From: Serpula lacrymans var. lacrymans S7.9
Taxonomy: Eukaryota; Basidiomycota; Agaricomycetes; Boletales; Serpulaceae
Assembly: GCF_000218685.1 (NCBI RefSeq)
Contig: NW_006763299.1
Location: forward strand, 1,256,031 to 1,320,030
Direction of reading: 5' to 3'
Length of the DNA: 64,000 nucleotides
Below the pieces are notes generated by a model. That model was not told the DNA's origin. It searched no databases and saw only the letters and a list, made by a program, of their open reading frames with translations. The position numbers and the translations under genes are program-made. Below are positions 11,170 to 24,135 of the stretch, in pieces; positions within the stretch are counted from its first letter, which is position 1; every line of letters begins with the position of its first letter.

Positions 11170-13344
11170 GCACTGGTACGGCAATCTTCTTAAAAATATG
11201 GTACGATTTAGGTTTGGTCATGCAGGTGGCGCGTTGACCATAAAATAAACCTTGCCTCATCCGTCTATCATTTTATTGATCATTCTATACACGCAGACAT
11301 TATGGATGGATACCAATCATAGCTTGATATGATACAGGGCTTGTCGCGCTTTCCGCCTTGTTCGCCCTAGAATTGGACAGCATCTCCTCACAGCTTTTCA
11401 CCGGAACAATATCATTTCCCGGTCATGTCTCCCGTTTTGAAACACTTCCTTGCAAATTTTGACATGACTCTTCAAAATGCACCAATATTACCGTGTCAAG
11501 ATGCTCCCTTCTTACGCTCAGACCCAGAGACATCGGCGAATCCCCTGCTAGCACACCTGCCTTGCTGTATCCAGACGCCCGCTTATTCGCTAATGCTGTA
11601 TGGTTCTCCTACCTCGTGGTCATGTACACAATAGGTGACAGTGAAAATGGGTGCGCATTTCGGTGCAAAAGAGTGTACAGGACACCGGGAGTAGCAGATT
11701 CGCTGTCCCGCTGACAGTCAACGGTTGTACGATTCACAGCAATCCTCTGTTCGTTCATGCAGTGGCTTGGACGACTCGGCGTGCCTAGTCCGCGGATAGA
11801 TTAGACTCGCATCCGTTTCTATGGTAAATCACTCTTCTCATTCCAAATCCGCTACCCATCCGGCACTATTTTTTATGTTATCCGCTGATGCGTGCCACAC
11901 AACTTGCTCACAGTTGAGTAACGATATCACGTATTCTTGTGTAAAATAACATGCATAGGTGATGTGGCCGCTTTGCATAAGAAGACATCTGTGGGACTCT
12001 GACCAAGGAATCATACAACACGCCATTGGAGTGCGGCCGCGAGGAAGCTAGGGGGGACAGGAGGGTATCATTGGCCAGAATTGGAAGGTGTACTCGAGTG
12101 CAATTCGCCTTGCTCTTGTTCATCAATGTCGTCTTCACTATTCAATCACATCCCCTGAAACAAACCTGGTCACTCTGTACAGTATGACACAGTCTGTCAA
12201 ACATGTCTTTGATTGTGAGTGTAGATGTCACGTTGATTGATGATTGTATGAATACAGCAATCCATCTTATCTTTCACCTTGAAGTGAAGTCACTTTCTTT
12301 TGTATGGAAACTCTCGAGAGCTCCGTCAGTGTCGCTCTCCACGCCGATGATCTAGGACTGCGTACACACTTCAAGCGATGTTTTGGGCGTAACGCTCTCG
12401 TAGCCCGTGCCTTGTTAGACGCCAGAAAGTAAGCGCACACATATGACGCTGATAATTAGTTGGACCTCCAACGCATTCCAGTAACTGGCTATCGTGATGC
12501 ATTACGAGTGATTTGACGGCACTCTTCATACTTGCTTGATATAAGTGCGATCTGGGCAAAGTCAATCGCTTTCGCCACGCCTTGCCCAAAGAGATTCAGC
12601 CGCGGGAGTAGCACATTGTGATTTGTTACGAGGGAGGCAGTGTCGTGATGTGACTCACAACGTCACATCCACCATGGCTCAATCGGCGATCGGAAACATG
12701 ACTCGGATATGTTTTTGTGTAAAATATCGTTTTGCGACCTTCACCTTGTACTAAACCATGGCATCCATGTCGAATCTTTATATTGTTCAGATACAGTGCT
12801 AGACAACAATCTCAGCTACTTTGATTCGTCGTCTAGCAAGGTGAAGATGATGGTGAGAATTTTATCTTGCTTAGACTTCATGATTAGATGCCGAGTTTCT
12901 GAACAATGGACGTGCTACAGATCTCAGATTCGGAATACACTTCACTCAAGTACGTTGGTTCTCGTCGCTCGACTATCTCTACGTATTCCTTCCCCTAATT
13001 GAATGGAATTCAGCCTCAGGATTGCATTCTCCAACAATAACATGCAGTACGCCTCCATTCCCACTTGCTTTTCCCTTTCACAACAACTCCGATCCATGCT
13101 CCTGATGCATCATGTTCATGGCGGCTGACAATGTCGATATTCTTTCCAGACTAGAACAGGTTAATAATGCTTGGAGGCTGACGGGAGCGGCTGACGAGGT
13201 GTTCCCGGTCAACCGCGCTCGTCAGCCTCCTCTCATTGATAAATCTGGAATAACATTCACCCAAAACTATTCAACTCAAGCTTCGCCCCTACCATTTGGT
13301 ATCGCCATCAACATTCTATCCTCGATCAGATCATATTCGCCACC
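11170..13344. other. Long intergenic region, no clear gene
   Basis: About 2.2 kb without a recognisable coding gene. Open frames on both strands are all below 100 codons with no domain, and composition is AT-rich and mixed. It contains an inverted repeat at 13173-13230 (see separate entry). It probably holds the upstream region of HMG-CoA synthase and the promoter of the gene at 13345. Old, decayed sequence is possible. Confidence 0.45.
13173..13230. repeat. Short inverted repeat (GGAGGCTGACG arms)
   Basis: GGAGGCTGACG at 13173-13183 is matched by its reverse complement at 13220-13230. An inner GGCTGACGAG / CTCGTCAGCC pair (13189-13198 and 13218-13227) shares the same right arm, so two alternative hairpins are possible. 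It lies about 115 bp upstream of the start codon at 13345, in the likely promoter. Confidence 0.6.
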
Positions 13345-14928
13345 ATGCCGCTGATGAGAACCAACTTCAGGGACCACCGCAAGCACCATGATCTCACAAG
13401 GAGTCTCCTCTCTTCAACCAAAGTTCCCGCCAATCCCCATCGCGCACGCCCGAGTTTCCCGCCCGAAGCCACCTATCGCAGGCGACAAGCTCCCATCGCC
13501 CCATCCCCCAGTGGAACCATTCGCCAAAGTCGAGTTCTTGCCGCTGCAGAGGTAGAACTGCACGAACTAGAGAGGGAACACATGCGTCGAGAAGCCATGG
13601 ATCATCCGCTCAAGGCGCAAACCGCGCTCTGTCTCGAGAAGCTGACGCATGCTATCAAACAGTATGAGCGGTACATGCAGTTGGCGAGCGGGGTGACGGT
13701 TTTCAGCAATGGGTCTGATCATCATCATGATACGGATGCATCTCAAGAAGAAGAAGAAGTCGGCGTAGACGATCTCGATGCCTCGTACGAATGGGTGCAA
13801 AGCTGTGCTTTTGCGGAGGAGCCCAATGGTGTTCCTGAGTGTGAAGACGTTTTGGAGAGGGGAGAGAGAGCGAGGAGGCATGCAAGGTATTGGAACAAGT
13901 GCGTCAAACTCTGGAAGACCGCTATCAACTCAGCCAAAGACGGGTGCATATCAAGCGCAAACGCATACCTTTCAAGCTCCTCTATCTGTGTATTAACCGA
14001 GATTAGGACCAGAGAAGACGATTTCAGACCAATCACTACCATCTACGAAATTGAAGCCACCCCAGAGCATCATACCGACCATTCTGCAAGAGGGTCAGTG
14101 CAATGGTATCCATCTCGATGGAATACGTTTCTCAAATACTTGTCTTTTCTCCGCAGTGTCTACGTCCCTAGTCTGCCTCCACTCGCCAGCCTCGTCTTGA
14201 AGGAGCAGCTGTACGAAAGGGGCTATTTAAGGAAACCATCCTCTCATCCTCGATCAGCAGCAGTGGCACAATGGGTACGACTTCAACTTTCAATGGGCAG
14301 TAACAAGATCAAGTCCCAGGTCAAGATCGGCACTCCTTCCGTTGCGAGGAGCCCAGACTGGGAGGTCTACTCCAAAGCGGTAGGGAAACGGAGAGGCATC
14401 TCCGTTGCGGAGGAGGTAAGAGCACACTTGGTACGTCCCATCGTCTTCCCCTCACATTAGCACGTCCTTCCTTATCTCATGGTCTGCTTCCGCAAGTCCT
14501 CAGACAGCGGTACCTCTCAAACATCCCCCTCTCACACAGTCGGGCGCAAGTTATCCGCCCAGACTTTCTACTACAGCTGCCACTCAGCCGCGAGCACCCC
14601 ATCCCCATCCCAGGCTACTGCTGAATCTCCTGAACGGACCAGCGAGATGTCTATGACGTCTGAGATGGAAGAATTCTCTTATATTACTGCGCTCACGACG
14701 CCTACACAGTCCCCCGAGACGGCGCACTCTTTGGAATCGGGCAAGGGGGACTCGGAAGACACGGACACGCCATCTCCGGACACCTGCGTCTCGTCGTCGT
14801 TTGAATCCTACTCTTCGTTCGTTTCATCGCCGTCGACTATCCGCGGTGTTGTGTCGCTCGTTGGCTGTACGGCATCGAAGAATCCGAACAAGGGACTTGT
14901 TCGCAGACTGCGTAGGATCATGATCTGA
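13345..14928 (+). CDS. Hypothetical protein, two exons
   Basis: Long open frame of 371 codons (13345-14460) with fungal codon use, then a Ser/Thr-rich frame to the stop at 14928. The best join I find uses the GTACGT donor at 14431 and an AAG acceptor ending at 14496, which keeps phase and gives about 505 aa; the upstream donor at 14416 would also keep phase. I do not recognise the family. The N-terminal half is basic (R-K-H-H, R-R-R-Q). A helical stretch (L-E-K-L-T-H-A-I-K-Q-Y-E-R-Y) lies near residue 105, followed by an acidic E-E-E-E-V segment. The C-terminal exon is disordered, rich in Ser/Thr/Pro, and ends in a basic tail (V-R-R-L-R-R-I). No enzyme motif is visible. The exon join is the weakest part of this call. 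Confidence 0.6.
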
Positions 14929-15434
14929 ATGCCTGGGGATGGTGGGATGTGCAGACAGCGGGTGGGTTGCAGTTGGGAGTACAGCCTTTAGTTATATTCA
15001 TCCTCTTTAATTTCTGTTGGTATGGAGTAAATTTAATCAACGGTGCGCAAGTGATGCAAAGAAGCTAATGAAGTTATCTGCGCGATCAAGAGAACTTGTT
15101 CGTCTAAAGATATCAAGGTCATCGATATCGCACTGCATGATACATCGAATAACTCGAAATAGGACAGCGTCTAATGTACGGTAGTCAATTTTGATAGAAC
15201 GAAGTGTAGATAATCCTAGTCCTCGATCACCCCTAGTCCAAAAGAGGTGGATGGTAGGATACGGTGGTAGAAACAAAAGAGGGCTGCCTGGACACTCCAA
15301 CTACACATAGCCCAGCTTCCCATTCCGCGTTCGCCTCGCCTCGGTACGTTCTCCCCGCCAAACTGCCTCCCCAATGAACAACAAATCGGCAGCGAGGGAC
15401 GCCAACACAGACACACCCACCAACCCCAGACTCC
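14929..15434. other. Convergent intergenic region
   Basis: About 500 bp between the unknown plus-strand gene and VMA21 on the minus strand. Expected to contain both 3' UTRs. No gene seen. Confidence 0.4.
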
Positions 15435-15891
15435 TCACCGCTCCTTCTTCGACTCGCCCAACTTGTGCTGCTCCGCACTCCGCATCGACTCCTTGTCATC
15501 CATCACCGAGCTCACGATGTAGGACACCAGAACGGCGTTGGCGACGAGGACGGCGGTGATGGCCGCGTAGTTGGCGTTACCTAGAGTGAATGACGTTTAG
15601 GGTTTTTTTCAGCGGTCGAGGAGAGGAGAGGCTTTTTCGGACGGTGTGCAACCCGTGGCCCAAGGAAGAAAAAAACGTACCACTCCAAAAGTATTTTTGA
15701 GAGATGAAATAAGACGATATGGGAAGAACGGCCAATGACGCGCTGAAGAAGATGAGTTTGAGGAGGATGGCCCTGCGGATGCACCGAGGCCATTATAGTC
15801 AGCTTCGAAGAGTGGAAAGCAAATGATCACCCTCAACACACCTCGACGCAGTGGTCGCCGTTACCTTTGGGATGGCAGTCTTTTCGCTCAT
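15435..15891 (-). CDS. VMA21: V-ATPase assembly factor VMA21
   Basis: Small ER membrane protein that helps assemble the V0 sector of the vacuolar H+-ATPase. Three exons, 15891-15842, 15772-15681 and 15580-15435, join in phase to give about 95 aa, the normal size for VMA21. The N-terminal tail (M-S-E-K-T-A-I-P-K-V) is followed by a first membrane helix (L-L-K-L-I-F-F-S-A-S-L-A-V-L-P) ending in Y-F. A short luminal loop with F-W-S-G-N-A-N-Y-A-A follows, then a second helix (A-V-L-V-A-N-A-V-L-V-S-Y-I). The C-terminal tail ends in E-S-K-K-E-R, which has lysines placed like the dilysine ER-retrieval signal of this family. None of the exons would be found as a long ORF, so the gene is easily missed. 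Confidence 0.88.
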
Positions 15892-17032
15892 CTCAGACTC
15901 GTGACTGAACAGAGAGAGACTCTCGGAATATATGTCAGTGGCTGTGCTCCAGTTCACGCGTCTTCGATATATGACGCACTCAAGCTCACAAGAAAGCATC
16001 CAGTTTTGTAGGGACATTCTATATACAACCTATCAAATACAGAATAGAACAAAAAAAAAAAGGTACCCAGGACCAAGGGGCACACATGCCATCCAAGTAC
16101 CCACCGCAAACCAACGAAAATCGTACAACTCCAGAAACACCAAAAAAAAAAACCACCGTGACTTCAAAAGAAAAGACAAAAAAACTCGTACAAGTACTGG
16201 TAGAGCACAACGATAAAAAGAAAAAGAAAAGAAAGAAAATGTGACAGACACCGGTTCATCTTGACAGCGCAGGATCTCATCTCGGCGGGGACGGTATGTG
16301 TTTATGTGTACGCGTGAGTAGGTGAGTAGCGGGGGGAGGGAGGACGGCATTATGGGCACTATTGGGGTGAACCGAGCAAGTTCAAGAATCGCGTCGAGGA
16401 AAGCCGAGGTCGACCATAGTCATGCGAGGCGATAGTGCATCAGGACCAACGAAAACGAGAACGGGCAAATTTAAAAAGAGGAAGGACGGGAATTCGGAAG
16501 AGGCCCAGGACGCGATAAAGAACAAAAAAAGGGACATATTGATTAAATTCGGGTTCGAGGGGATCTTCGTCCAGCACGAGAGAGGTATGGAGGACCAAGT
16601 CCCCTATTAGGTACTGCGACGCCAAGTGACGGTAGGAGAGAAAAAATTGCAGTGGTGTATGACATGAACGGAAATATTGATATAACAGTCGTCGTATGTG
16701 AGATGGAACGAATCGCGATCAAGGTGGATTCTGTAACATGACCAAGACAAAAAAAATTATATGATAGACACGGAAAAGCGGAAAGAATGTCCAAAACACA
16801 TATTTACGCACAGAATAATGAAAAAAAAAAAAGGAACAAAAGCAGATAAGAAATTTCCCATTAAAAACGATGAAATGGTCGTCGCATATATATAGCGCAC
16901 AAGCTAGAGAACCGGGTGGATTGGAGGGGGGGACATGCGAGATGGAAAGATCGACAGTCGGAGGGGTACGCGCAGGAATGGCAAGCGAGCGAGCAAAGAC
17001 AATAGGCCAATCAACATCACCAAATCACCAAA
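15892..17032. other. Intergenic region with A-rich tracts
   Basis: About 1.1 kb between the VMA21 start and the REG1-like stop, both genes on the minus strand. Several poly(A) runs of about 10 nt lie on the plus strand (near 16051, 16141 and 16820), which are pyrimidine tracts on the transcribed strand. It should hold the VMA21 promoter and the long 3' UTR of the REG1-like gene. No gene seen. Confidence 0.45.
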
Positions 17033-20000
17033 TCACGAATCACACGCAGGCGCAGGCGCAGACGAAGCCCCACCACTTCCACCACTCCAAAACGCCCCCA
17101 AAAACGCCCCCGCCGTCGACATAATCTCCACTGCCCGGCTCACCAACGTCCCCGTCTGCCCCTCCTCGCCTTTTCCCCCTCGAATCGGACTGCGAGTGAC
17201 ACCTCGGATGGGACTGGCGACGCTTTTCCTCGATGGGCTCCGACTGCTGCTGCTGTCGTTGCCCCCACCCCCACTCGAGCTCGTGCTCGCTCGGCTCGCC
17301 CGCGTCGGACTACCAGGACTCGCCCACGTCGGCGCACTCGCATTCGCATTCACCAACGTCGGACTGCCCACACTCGCCGCCCTCGTCGGACTCCTCGACC
17401 CCTCATTCGAGCCCAAGCGGGGCAACACAGGCCTCATACCCACCACAGGCGAGTTGGCAGGCGTGGGGTGGCGCGAGATTCGCTCTTGCTCTGCTTTGAG
17501 CACTTCGGCCGTGGGCTCGACGGGCGACATCAGCACCGCTCCCTCTTGCCCCTCCTGCCTCTCCCGTCCTTCTTGCGCGCTTGCGTTTTCAGCGACGGCA
17601 TGGGCAGCAGCAGGCACGGGTTCAGGCAGGGCGGGATCTGCGTTGGCAATCGTTTGTCCAGACTCAGATTCGGACGGTGGGACCGGAATAGAGATCGGCG
17701 CCGTCGAGGTGGGAACAGCAGGCGCCGGAATAGACAGTCGCGAAGGCGTAGGAGGCAACGGCGCACCCACCTCCCTCAGATCCACAGGGCTCACACTCGG
17801 ACTCGACCCAGAGCCAGACCCAGATACGGACCCAGTGAGCGACTGCGACGACCCAGCCCTTCTCACCACCCTATCCCTCCCTCTCCTCTCCTCCCCGCCC
17901 TTCTCCTTCTCCTTCTCGCGCTCCCCACGCCCATCCTTCTCCCGCCTCACTCGATAGCCCGCACTTCCCCCGATTCCAAGACCGACGGCACCGTACCCAT
18001 CAGGCGACAAACTCCCTCCTCCTCCTCCCCCTCCACCCGTACTCGCATTAGCTCCAACGCCAACACCCATACCAGCACCAGCACCACCATAACCCGCCCC
18101 AAGCGTCGCCCCACCCCGTTCCGAGAACGACGCCGTCCTCGAAATACTGCGGCCCCGCACAGGCCCTCCCCCCATCTCCATCCCGACCTCCCTCTCCGCC
18201 CCCGCAAGCGCAGCAAGGTTAGGCGACGACGACGATCGATCCCGCACCGCCACCTCTTCAGACCTCCCCCGCATCGTGCCCGCCACCTCGTCGGACCTCC
18301 CCCTCGAGTGGGAGACGTCGGGCGGACTGAGGAGCGCCCCCGACGACGGCGACGGCGCGCCCGAGGTCGAGCCCGAGCCCGAGGTGCGGCCCAGCGGGAG
18401 GGGAACGCTGACGGGGCTCGTTGAGGAGGACATGCCTGAACGTGGGATGTCATGATCAGCACGCGTGGATAAAAAGTACGAAAATGCGAAAAAGGGATGA
18501 AAACACACCTTCGCTAAACGCAATCGGAGACGGCGTACGCGACCTCGACCGCGATATCGATCTCGAGTGGGATCGCGACCGCGACCGCGAACGATCCACT
18601 TTTCCGTCTTCAACGCCATTCACGACGACGACGACTTCAGGAGAGCCAGCCCCGTTCGACTGTCGGCCATCCGTTCTTCTCGTCGCTGCCGTCGCTGCCG
18701 CTGTCAATCTCGTTGTCGTCGACGAAGGGGGAGATGCGGCCACCACCGTTGAAGAAGTCGAAGATAAAGAGGGCGAAGTGGCCATATCGGGAGATCCAGA
18801 CGTCGTTGACGACCGTGGATAGGGAAGCTGATGCGGAGGCTGGGACTGGGACGACAAAGGCGACCTCGGACTCGCAGCCACCACACCCACCGTACCTCCC
18901 GACTGAACACACCTCACCACACCCTCATCGTCCATATCCGCATCCACATTCATCACATCCATCATCTCCTTCTCATCCCCCGCGCCCACCTCCACAACAC
19001 GCTCGCGTTCGCGATCCTCGCTCTCAGCAGACACCCCAAGCAGACTCTCCACCTCATCTCCCGACGAGAGGAGCACAGAACCAGTCCCGCCTTCCGCAGC
19101 CCTCATCTCCTCTTCTGCAAACTCGCCGTATCCTGGGCCGTGCGGGTGGGGATGCGCGTAGGCATAGTCTCCATACCCACGTTCGTAATCGTACTCGTAT
19201 CCATACTCGGCGCCTCTCGTACACCAAGGCGGGACGAACACGAGCTCGACGGGCTCGTCTTTTCCTTTCGTTCGTCTCTGCCCCAATGCCGCATTCGTCG
19301 TCGTCGTCACACCTCCCCACCTCTCACCTTCCCTCTCCCCATTATGTTCACGTTCACGTACTCCATTCCTGCCTTCATTCCACATTCCTCCATGACTCCC
19401 ATTCCCATTATTACTCCTATTCTCGCCATTTCCATTTCCATCACTACTCCCATTTCCATTCGCATAACTACCATCAAGCCCATTCCGACTCCCCCACACC
19501 ACCTCCCCCTCTCCCCCGCGATCCCACTCATACCCCCCCTGCGCACCCTCCCATCCTCCCTCCCACTCTCCATCCCTTTCTCCCATCCCTTCCCCATGCC
19601 CATCCTCGTCATCATCCTCGTCGTCATCCTCACCCCGCGTCTTGAGCACAGTAGGCGCGATCAACGCAATCGTCACCAACTCTTCCTCCCTCTGTCTCGG
19701 ATGCGTAGCTGCCATGTAAGTGTAAGAGTGCGTGCGGTGGGGTCTGTAGCGGGTCGAGGCGGCTGGGTTGACGTGCGACGGGGGTGGAGAGCGAGAGTAG
19801 GGCGGGTGGGCGTGGACGTGGGGTGGGGCTGGGTGGGCGTGAGCAGATTGGGAGTGGGGAAGGAGGGGTGGGGCGCGTGGAGAGGCGGGTGCGGGCGTCG
19901 AGTGAGAGCGGGGATGCGGCGGTGGGTGCGGGTGTGCGTGCATATGCGACGTGCGCATCTCGATAACACCGTCATCCTCTCCTTCCCCCTCCCCCTCCTC

Positions 20001-21668
20001 CTCCTCTTCGTCGTCATCGTCATCCCCATCAATCTCAAACCTCCCCCTTCTCCGCCCATTCTGAGGCCCGGCTTCGGGTCCTTGACCCTGTCCTTGCGAG
20101 GTGAGAGGGGGCCGGACGGTGCGCACGGAGGAGGTGGAGGAGTGTGAGGAGGAGCGGGAGGAGGGGCGGGGGGTGGAGGAGTCGGTGTTGACGTCTACGT
20201 CTGTGTCTGTGTTGACGTTGATCTTGACTTTCGATTCGTCCTCGCCAAACGTGATCAAGCCATCCCCATCTTCTCCGTCCTCGTTATCTTCCATGTCTTC
20301 GTCATACCTAGTGATAGTGATAGCGAGAGGGACGGTGAGAGGAGTCGGCGTCGGTGTTGGTTGATGTTGAAAGTGATATAGAAAAAAAAAATAGGGGGTA
20401 AAAACAATTAGCGCACTATCCTTGACACGAGTAGAATAACGGCACGGAAGGTATTTTAAAAAAACTGACCCATCATCCTCCGCACCAACACCCTCCACAC
20501 CCTCATCAAGATGCTCATACCCATACCTATGGTTCAAATACCTCCCCGTCCCAGCCGGCGCCGTGTACCCACTCGAGTACCTGCCACTCCCGCCTCTATT
20601 CCCTTTCGCTTGGGAATGGGCGTAGGGAGAAGCATAAGGCGCACGAGGCGGATGCGGAGAGGCCTTCTTTGGCTTCTCGATCGCTATGCACTGCTCTACA
20701 AAGGTATTGAAGGAGATATGTTTCTTCTTCGGAGCGTCCTCGTATGCACTGCCTGCCTGTTCGCCACCGGAACCGGAGAAGGAGGCACGAGAAGCACCAG
20801 AGGGGCGTAGGGAGGGCGCAGAGTCGCCTGAGGGGGGACGGAGGAGAGAGGGGTGGATGTGGGTGGGGAGGATGGGGGTGACTACGCGCGGGGGAGAGTC
20901 TTTCCTGAAAGCGCGAGTGGGCCAGCGGGTGATGTGTGTATCTGATTTTGTGTGCAACAGAGGGGGTCGTTTATGGCCTTTACCTCCGTCAGCTGTCGCT
21001 GTTGTTGTGGAGGGAAGTGGGGGTGGCTCGCGTTCGTCCTCGGTATCTGGTGGACTGAAGAGCGGGGAAGAAGGGAGGTCAGATGTGAGGAGGTCGCATA
21101 TGGAGCGATGTTTGAGGATGGGCTTCATTGTTGCATTTGGATTTGGGGCATGGCCGTTTGAGAGGGACGAGGATGAGTTGGAGTGGGTGGGAGAGACGGA
21201 GGGAAGCTTTGGGGAGGGTTTTGGAGGAGGAGAGTAGTCAGCGGTGTGGAGGGGACCGTAGAGCCAAGTGACGTCGGAATCTTTGAGCCTGTAAGAAGAG
21301 CAAGTTAGATGGGAGATAAGAGAGATGAAGAGGCGATGTGGTGGAGCGGGGAAGACGAGTGGGATTGCGGGGCCCCACGGTTACGGAAGAAAGATTTAAA
21401 TGAAAGCTGACCAGTTGAGCGTCTCTGGAGTGACGGTCTTGAGTTTATTGCGCTGTTTCCACCAGGTTCTCCAGGAGGCGTTCTCGAGTCTGACGCCGTT
21501 TGCGATTTCGTTCTTTTGGCGGGTCATGTTGCGCCAGGAACGCCATACGTCTTCTTCGCGCCATTCGTGTGAGAGATAGTCGACCTGACCACGGGGGAGG
21601 GAGGAGAGGGCGGTGTCGTCTGCGTTGTTTGAGACGGAGAGGAGGAGGACGGGGAGGTAGGTGGACAT
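17033..21668 (-). CDS. REG1/HEX2-type PP1 regulatory subunit
   Basis: Probable regulatory subunit that targets protein phosphatase 1 in glucose repression, as Reg1 does for Glc7 and Snf1 in yeast. Four exons, 21668-21412, 21288-20470, 20307-18509 and 18435-17033, join in phase to give about 1425 aa. The N-terminus has V-D-Y-L-S-H-E-W, then R-L-E-N-A-S-W-R-T-W (the DUF1752/GATA_AreA-type signature) and L-N-W-L-K-D-S-D-V-T-W-L-Y-G-P-L. A PP1-docking-type motif, K-K-H-I-S-F-N-T-F-V-E-Q-C-I, lies near residue 200. The rest is a very long disordered, Ser/Pro/acidic region with GC-rich codons. The C-terminus L-V-S-R-A-V-E-I resembles the conserved tail of fungal Reg1 homologues. An upstream ATG at 21854 would add a poly-Thr leader coded by a GTC repeat. 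The 162-nt second intron is a multiple of three and stop-free. Confidence 0.8.
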
Positions 21669-21740
21669 GGTGGGTGGGAGAGACGGTGTTCTGTTGGTGT
21701 ATGCTACGCTCTGGGATGTGAATGTCGACGTCGAGGTTGG

Positions 21741-21741
21741 T

Positions 21742-21776
<35 letters not shown>

Positions 21777-21777
21777 G
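21741..21777. repeat. GTC trinucleotide microsatellite
   Basis: About eleven tandem GTC units. It lies upstream of the preferred REG1-like start. Read on the minus strand it would encode poly-Thr if the upstream ATG at 21854 were used. Confidence 0.85.
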
Positions 21778-21854
21778 GACGGAGGGTGGTTTGTTGTTGT
21801 CGTCGTCGTCGTCGATGAGAGAGCAGTCTGACCAGCAGAGAAGAAGGGACGCAA

Positions 21855-22264
21855 AAGAGCGGTGAGCGTCTAAGGACGGTTCCTGTTCGACCCGACTGCG
21901 CCATCGCCTTCTCGGGCCGGTGGCCGGTGCATGTCACATGTCACCGTCCCTTATCACATTCAAATGCTGGTGCTATTTCCCCGCATACGCTAGCCTTCTC
22001 TTCCAGTGTTCAATCGCTCCATCGGGCGATCTCGGGTGTGCCCCTCTGCGATCCACTGCCAATGCTGGCATAGTAGCCCAGACCACCGATCCCATCCACA
22101 CTCTGACGTGCCACGATACTGTAAAGCACCCTTAGCCATTTGTAAGCCTCTCGCTCCTCAACTTCCGCCGTCTTGCCAATCCTTACCCCACCTCTCCCCA
22201 AGGTATTTCAATGTATGCATTTTGTTCTCGCTCACCATCGTACCGCTCAAATGTAACATAACAG
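21855..22264. other. Upstream region of REG1-like gene; left end of transposon
   Basis: About 410 bp that must contain the REG1-like promoter and the left terminus of the Tnp2-type transposon. I could not find a convincing terminal inverted repeat or a target-site duplication. A short first exon of the transposase could lie here, since an acceptor (ACAG) ends at 22264. Confidence 0.35.
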
Positions 22265-24130
22265 GAGGACAATGATGATTTCATTGGACACGGGCTAGTG
22301 ACAGATAATGATGAGGATGTCGTGATGGATAGTGACGCTGAGGATAACCTGGATGTATATCCGGACATAAGTCTTCCGAGGCCTGAGCTGTACCACAACT
22401 TGGACCAGGAAGATGACGAGGATGACATGAGTATGGGTGGGCTTGAGTCTTTCAACGACACCACACAAAATCTCCCGCCTACAACCGATTCATCACATAA
22501 CTCTCAAAATCCTCCACCACCACCTGATCCATCACATAACTCTGATAGAGTTTATCACCACGGAATTGACATCGACATTGATGTGCTCGCAGAAACAGCT
22601 CGTCTAGAGGATATACAAATTGCCATTCAATTTATTCAGGCATTGAAAAATGCCACACTCAATGATGAGGCCAATAAGCTTGACAAGGACATGCTCCACC
22701 GCCTGCAGGATCCTCCCCAAGCCTCACTTGATATTGATGATCCCGACGTCCTCTTGTCTATAGAAACATTCATGGCACTCAGTAACTCATCTCAAGAGAC
22801 TTACCATTTGATACGCAAGGCCATACTCCATCGATATCCTGACAGCAAGATGCTCTCGTATGACCAAGTTAAACGGCGCATTACCAAAATGAGTGGAGTT
22901 GGGTCAATTGTGCATGATATGTGTGTGACTTCTTGTCTGGCGTACACAGGTCCTTTTGCAAGTTTGGAGATATGTCCAAAGTGCGGCGAGCCTCGTTACG
23001 ATCAATCCAAGCTTGCGTCAAGTGGCGGAAAAGAGAAAGTCCCTCGCCAGCAGTTCCACACAATACCAGTCGGGCCTCAATTACAGGCGCTATGGAGGCA
23101 CTCAGATACTGCTACCAGCATGCATTATAGAGAACGCCAAACAGCTGATATCATGGAGGAGCTCAAACTCGACAACAACATCCTTTCTTCGTATGACGAC
23201 TTCTTCCACAGGAAAGACTACCTTGATGCTGTTTCTGATGGTCGAATAAATGCTCACGACAGCGTACTTATGATCTCTGTTGATGGTGCCCAGCTCTACG
23301 AGAGCAAAGCATCAGATTGTTGGATATATATATGGGTGGTAATGGATCACACACCCAATGTTCATTATAAGAAGAAACATGTTCTCCCCGGTGGTTTCAT
23401 TCCAGGTTCAAACAAACCAAAAAATCTTGATTCTTTTATGTTTCCTGGGTTGCATCATGTGGCCGCACTTCAAAAGGAGGGTCTTGTTATCTGGGATGCT
23501 TTAACCAATTCATTGCATGTCTCGCACCCGTTTCTTGCAATTGCTAATTCAGATGGACCAGGACTCATGTATTTCAACGGTTTCGCTGGATATCATGGTA
23601 AAATTGGGTGTCGACAACTATGTGGGCAAAAAGGCCGTCACAAAGCAGGTGGTCCTCATTATTATCCTGCGTTACTCAAGCCACACAATTACAGTGTTGA
23701 AGGATGCAACCACGACGACATTGACTATCGCCAGGTGCTCCCCCCGACACCTGGATTGTACTATCAAAATCTATGTTTCCTCATTGCTTCACCAAATGTC
23801 ACACAGTATAAAAAACGCCTTTTGGAGACGGGAATCTCAAAACCTAGTATCTTCCTTGGAATGCCTCTTGCCCACAATCTCGGTATTCCAAAAATGTTCG
23901 GTTCTGATATCATGCATTTAATTGCACTGAATATTCCAGATCTACTCATTAACTTGTGGCGATGTAATTTTGGCTGTGAAAAAACTGACAGCAAGCATAG
24001 TTGGGACTGGGGTGTTTTACAAGGTGATACATGGAAACAACATGGCCAGGCTATCACAGACTCCACCCCACATCTTCCTGGCTCGTTTGATCGCCCTCCC
24101 TGGAACCCAGCAGAGAAAATTTCCAGTGGA

Positions 24131-24135
24131 TACAA
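24131..24135. repeat. Target-site duplication TACAA, left copy
   Basis: Five-base TACAA directly before the left LTR, matched by TACAA at 30323-30327 directly after the right LTR. A 5-bp duplication is usual for Ty3/gypsy integrases. Confidence 0.93.

Noticed and set aside
17468..20147. Long plus-strand open frames (318, 310 and 438 codons)
   Set aside because: They are antisense shadows of the GC-rich, low-complexity REG1-like gene. Their residues are dominated by Arg, His, Pro and Ser and no family is recognisable.
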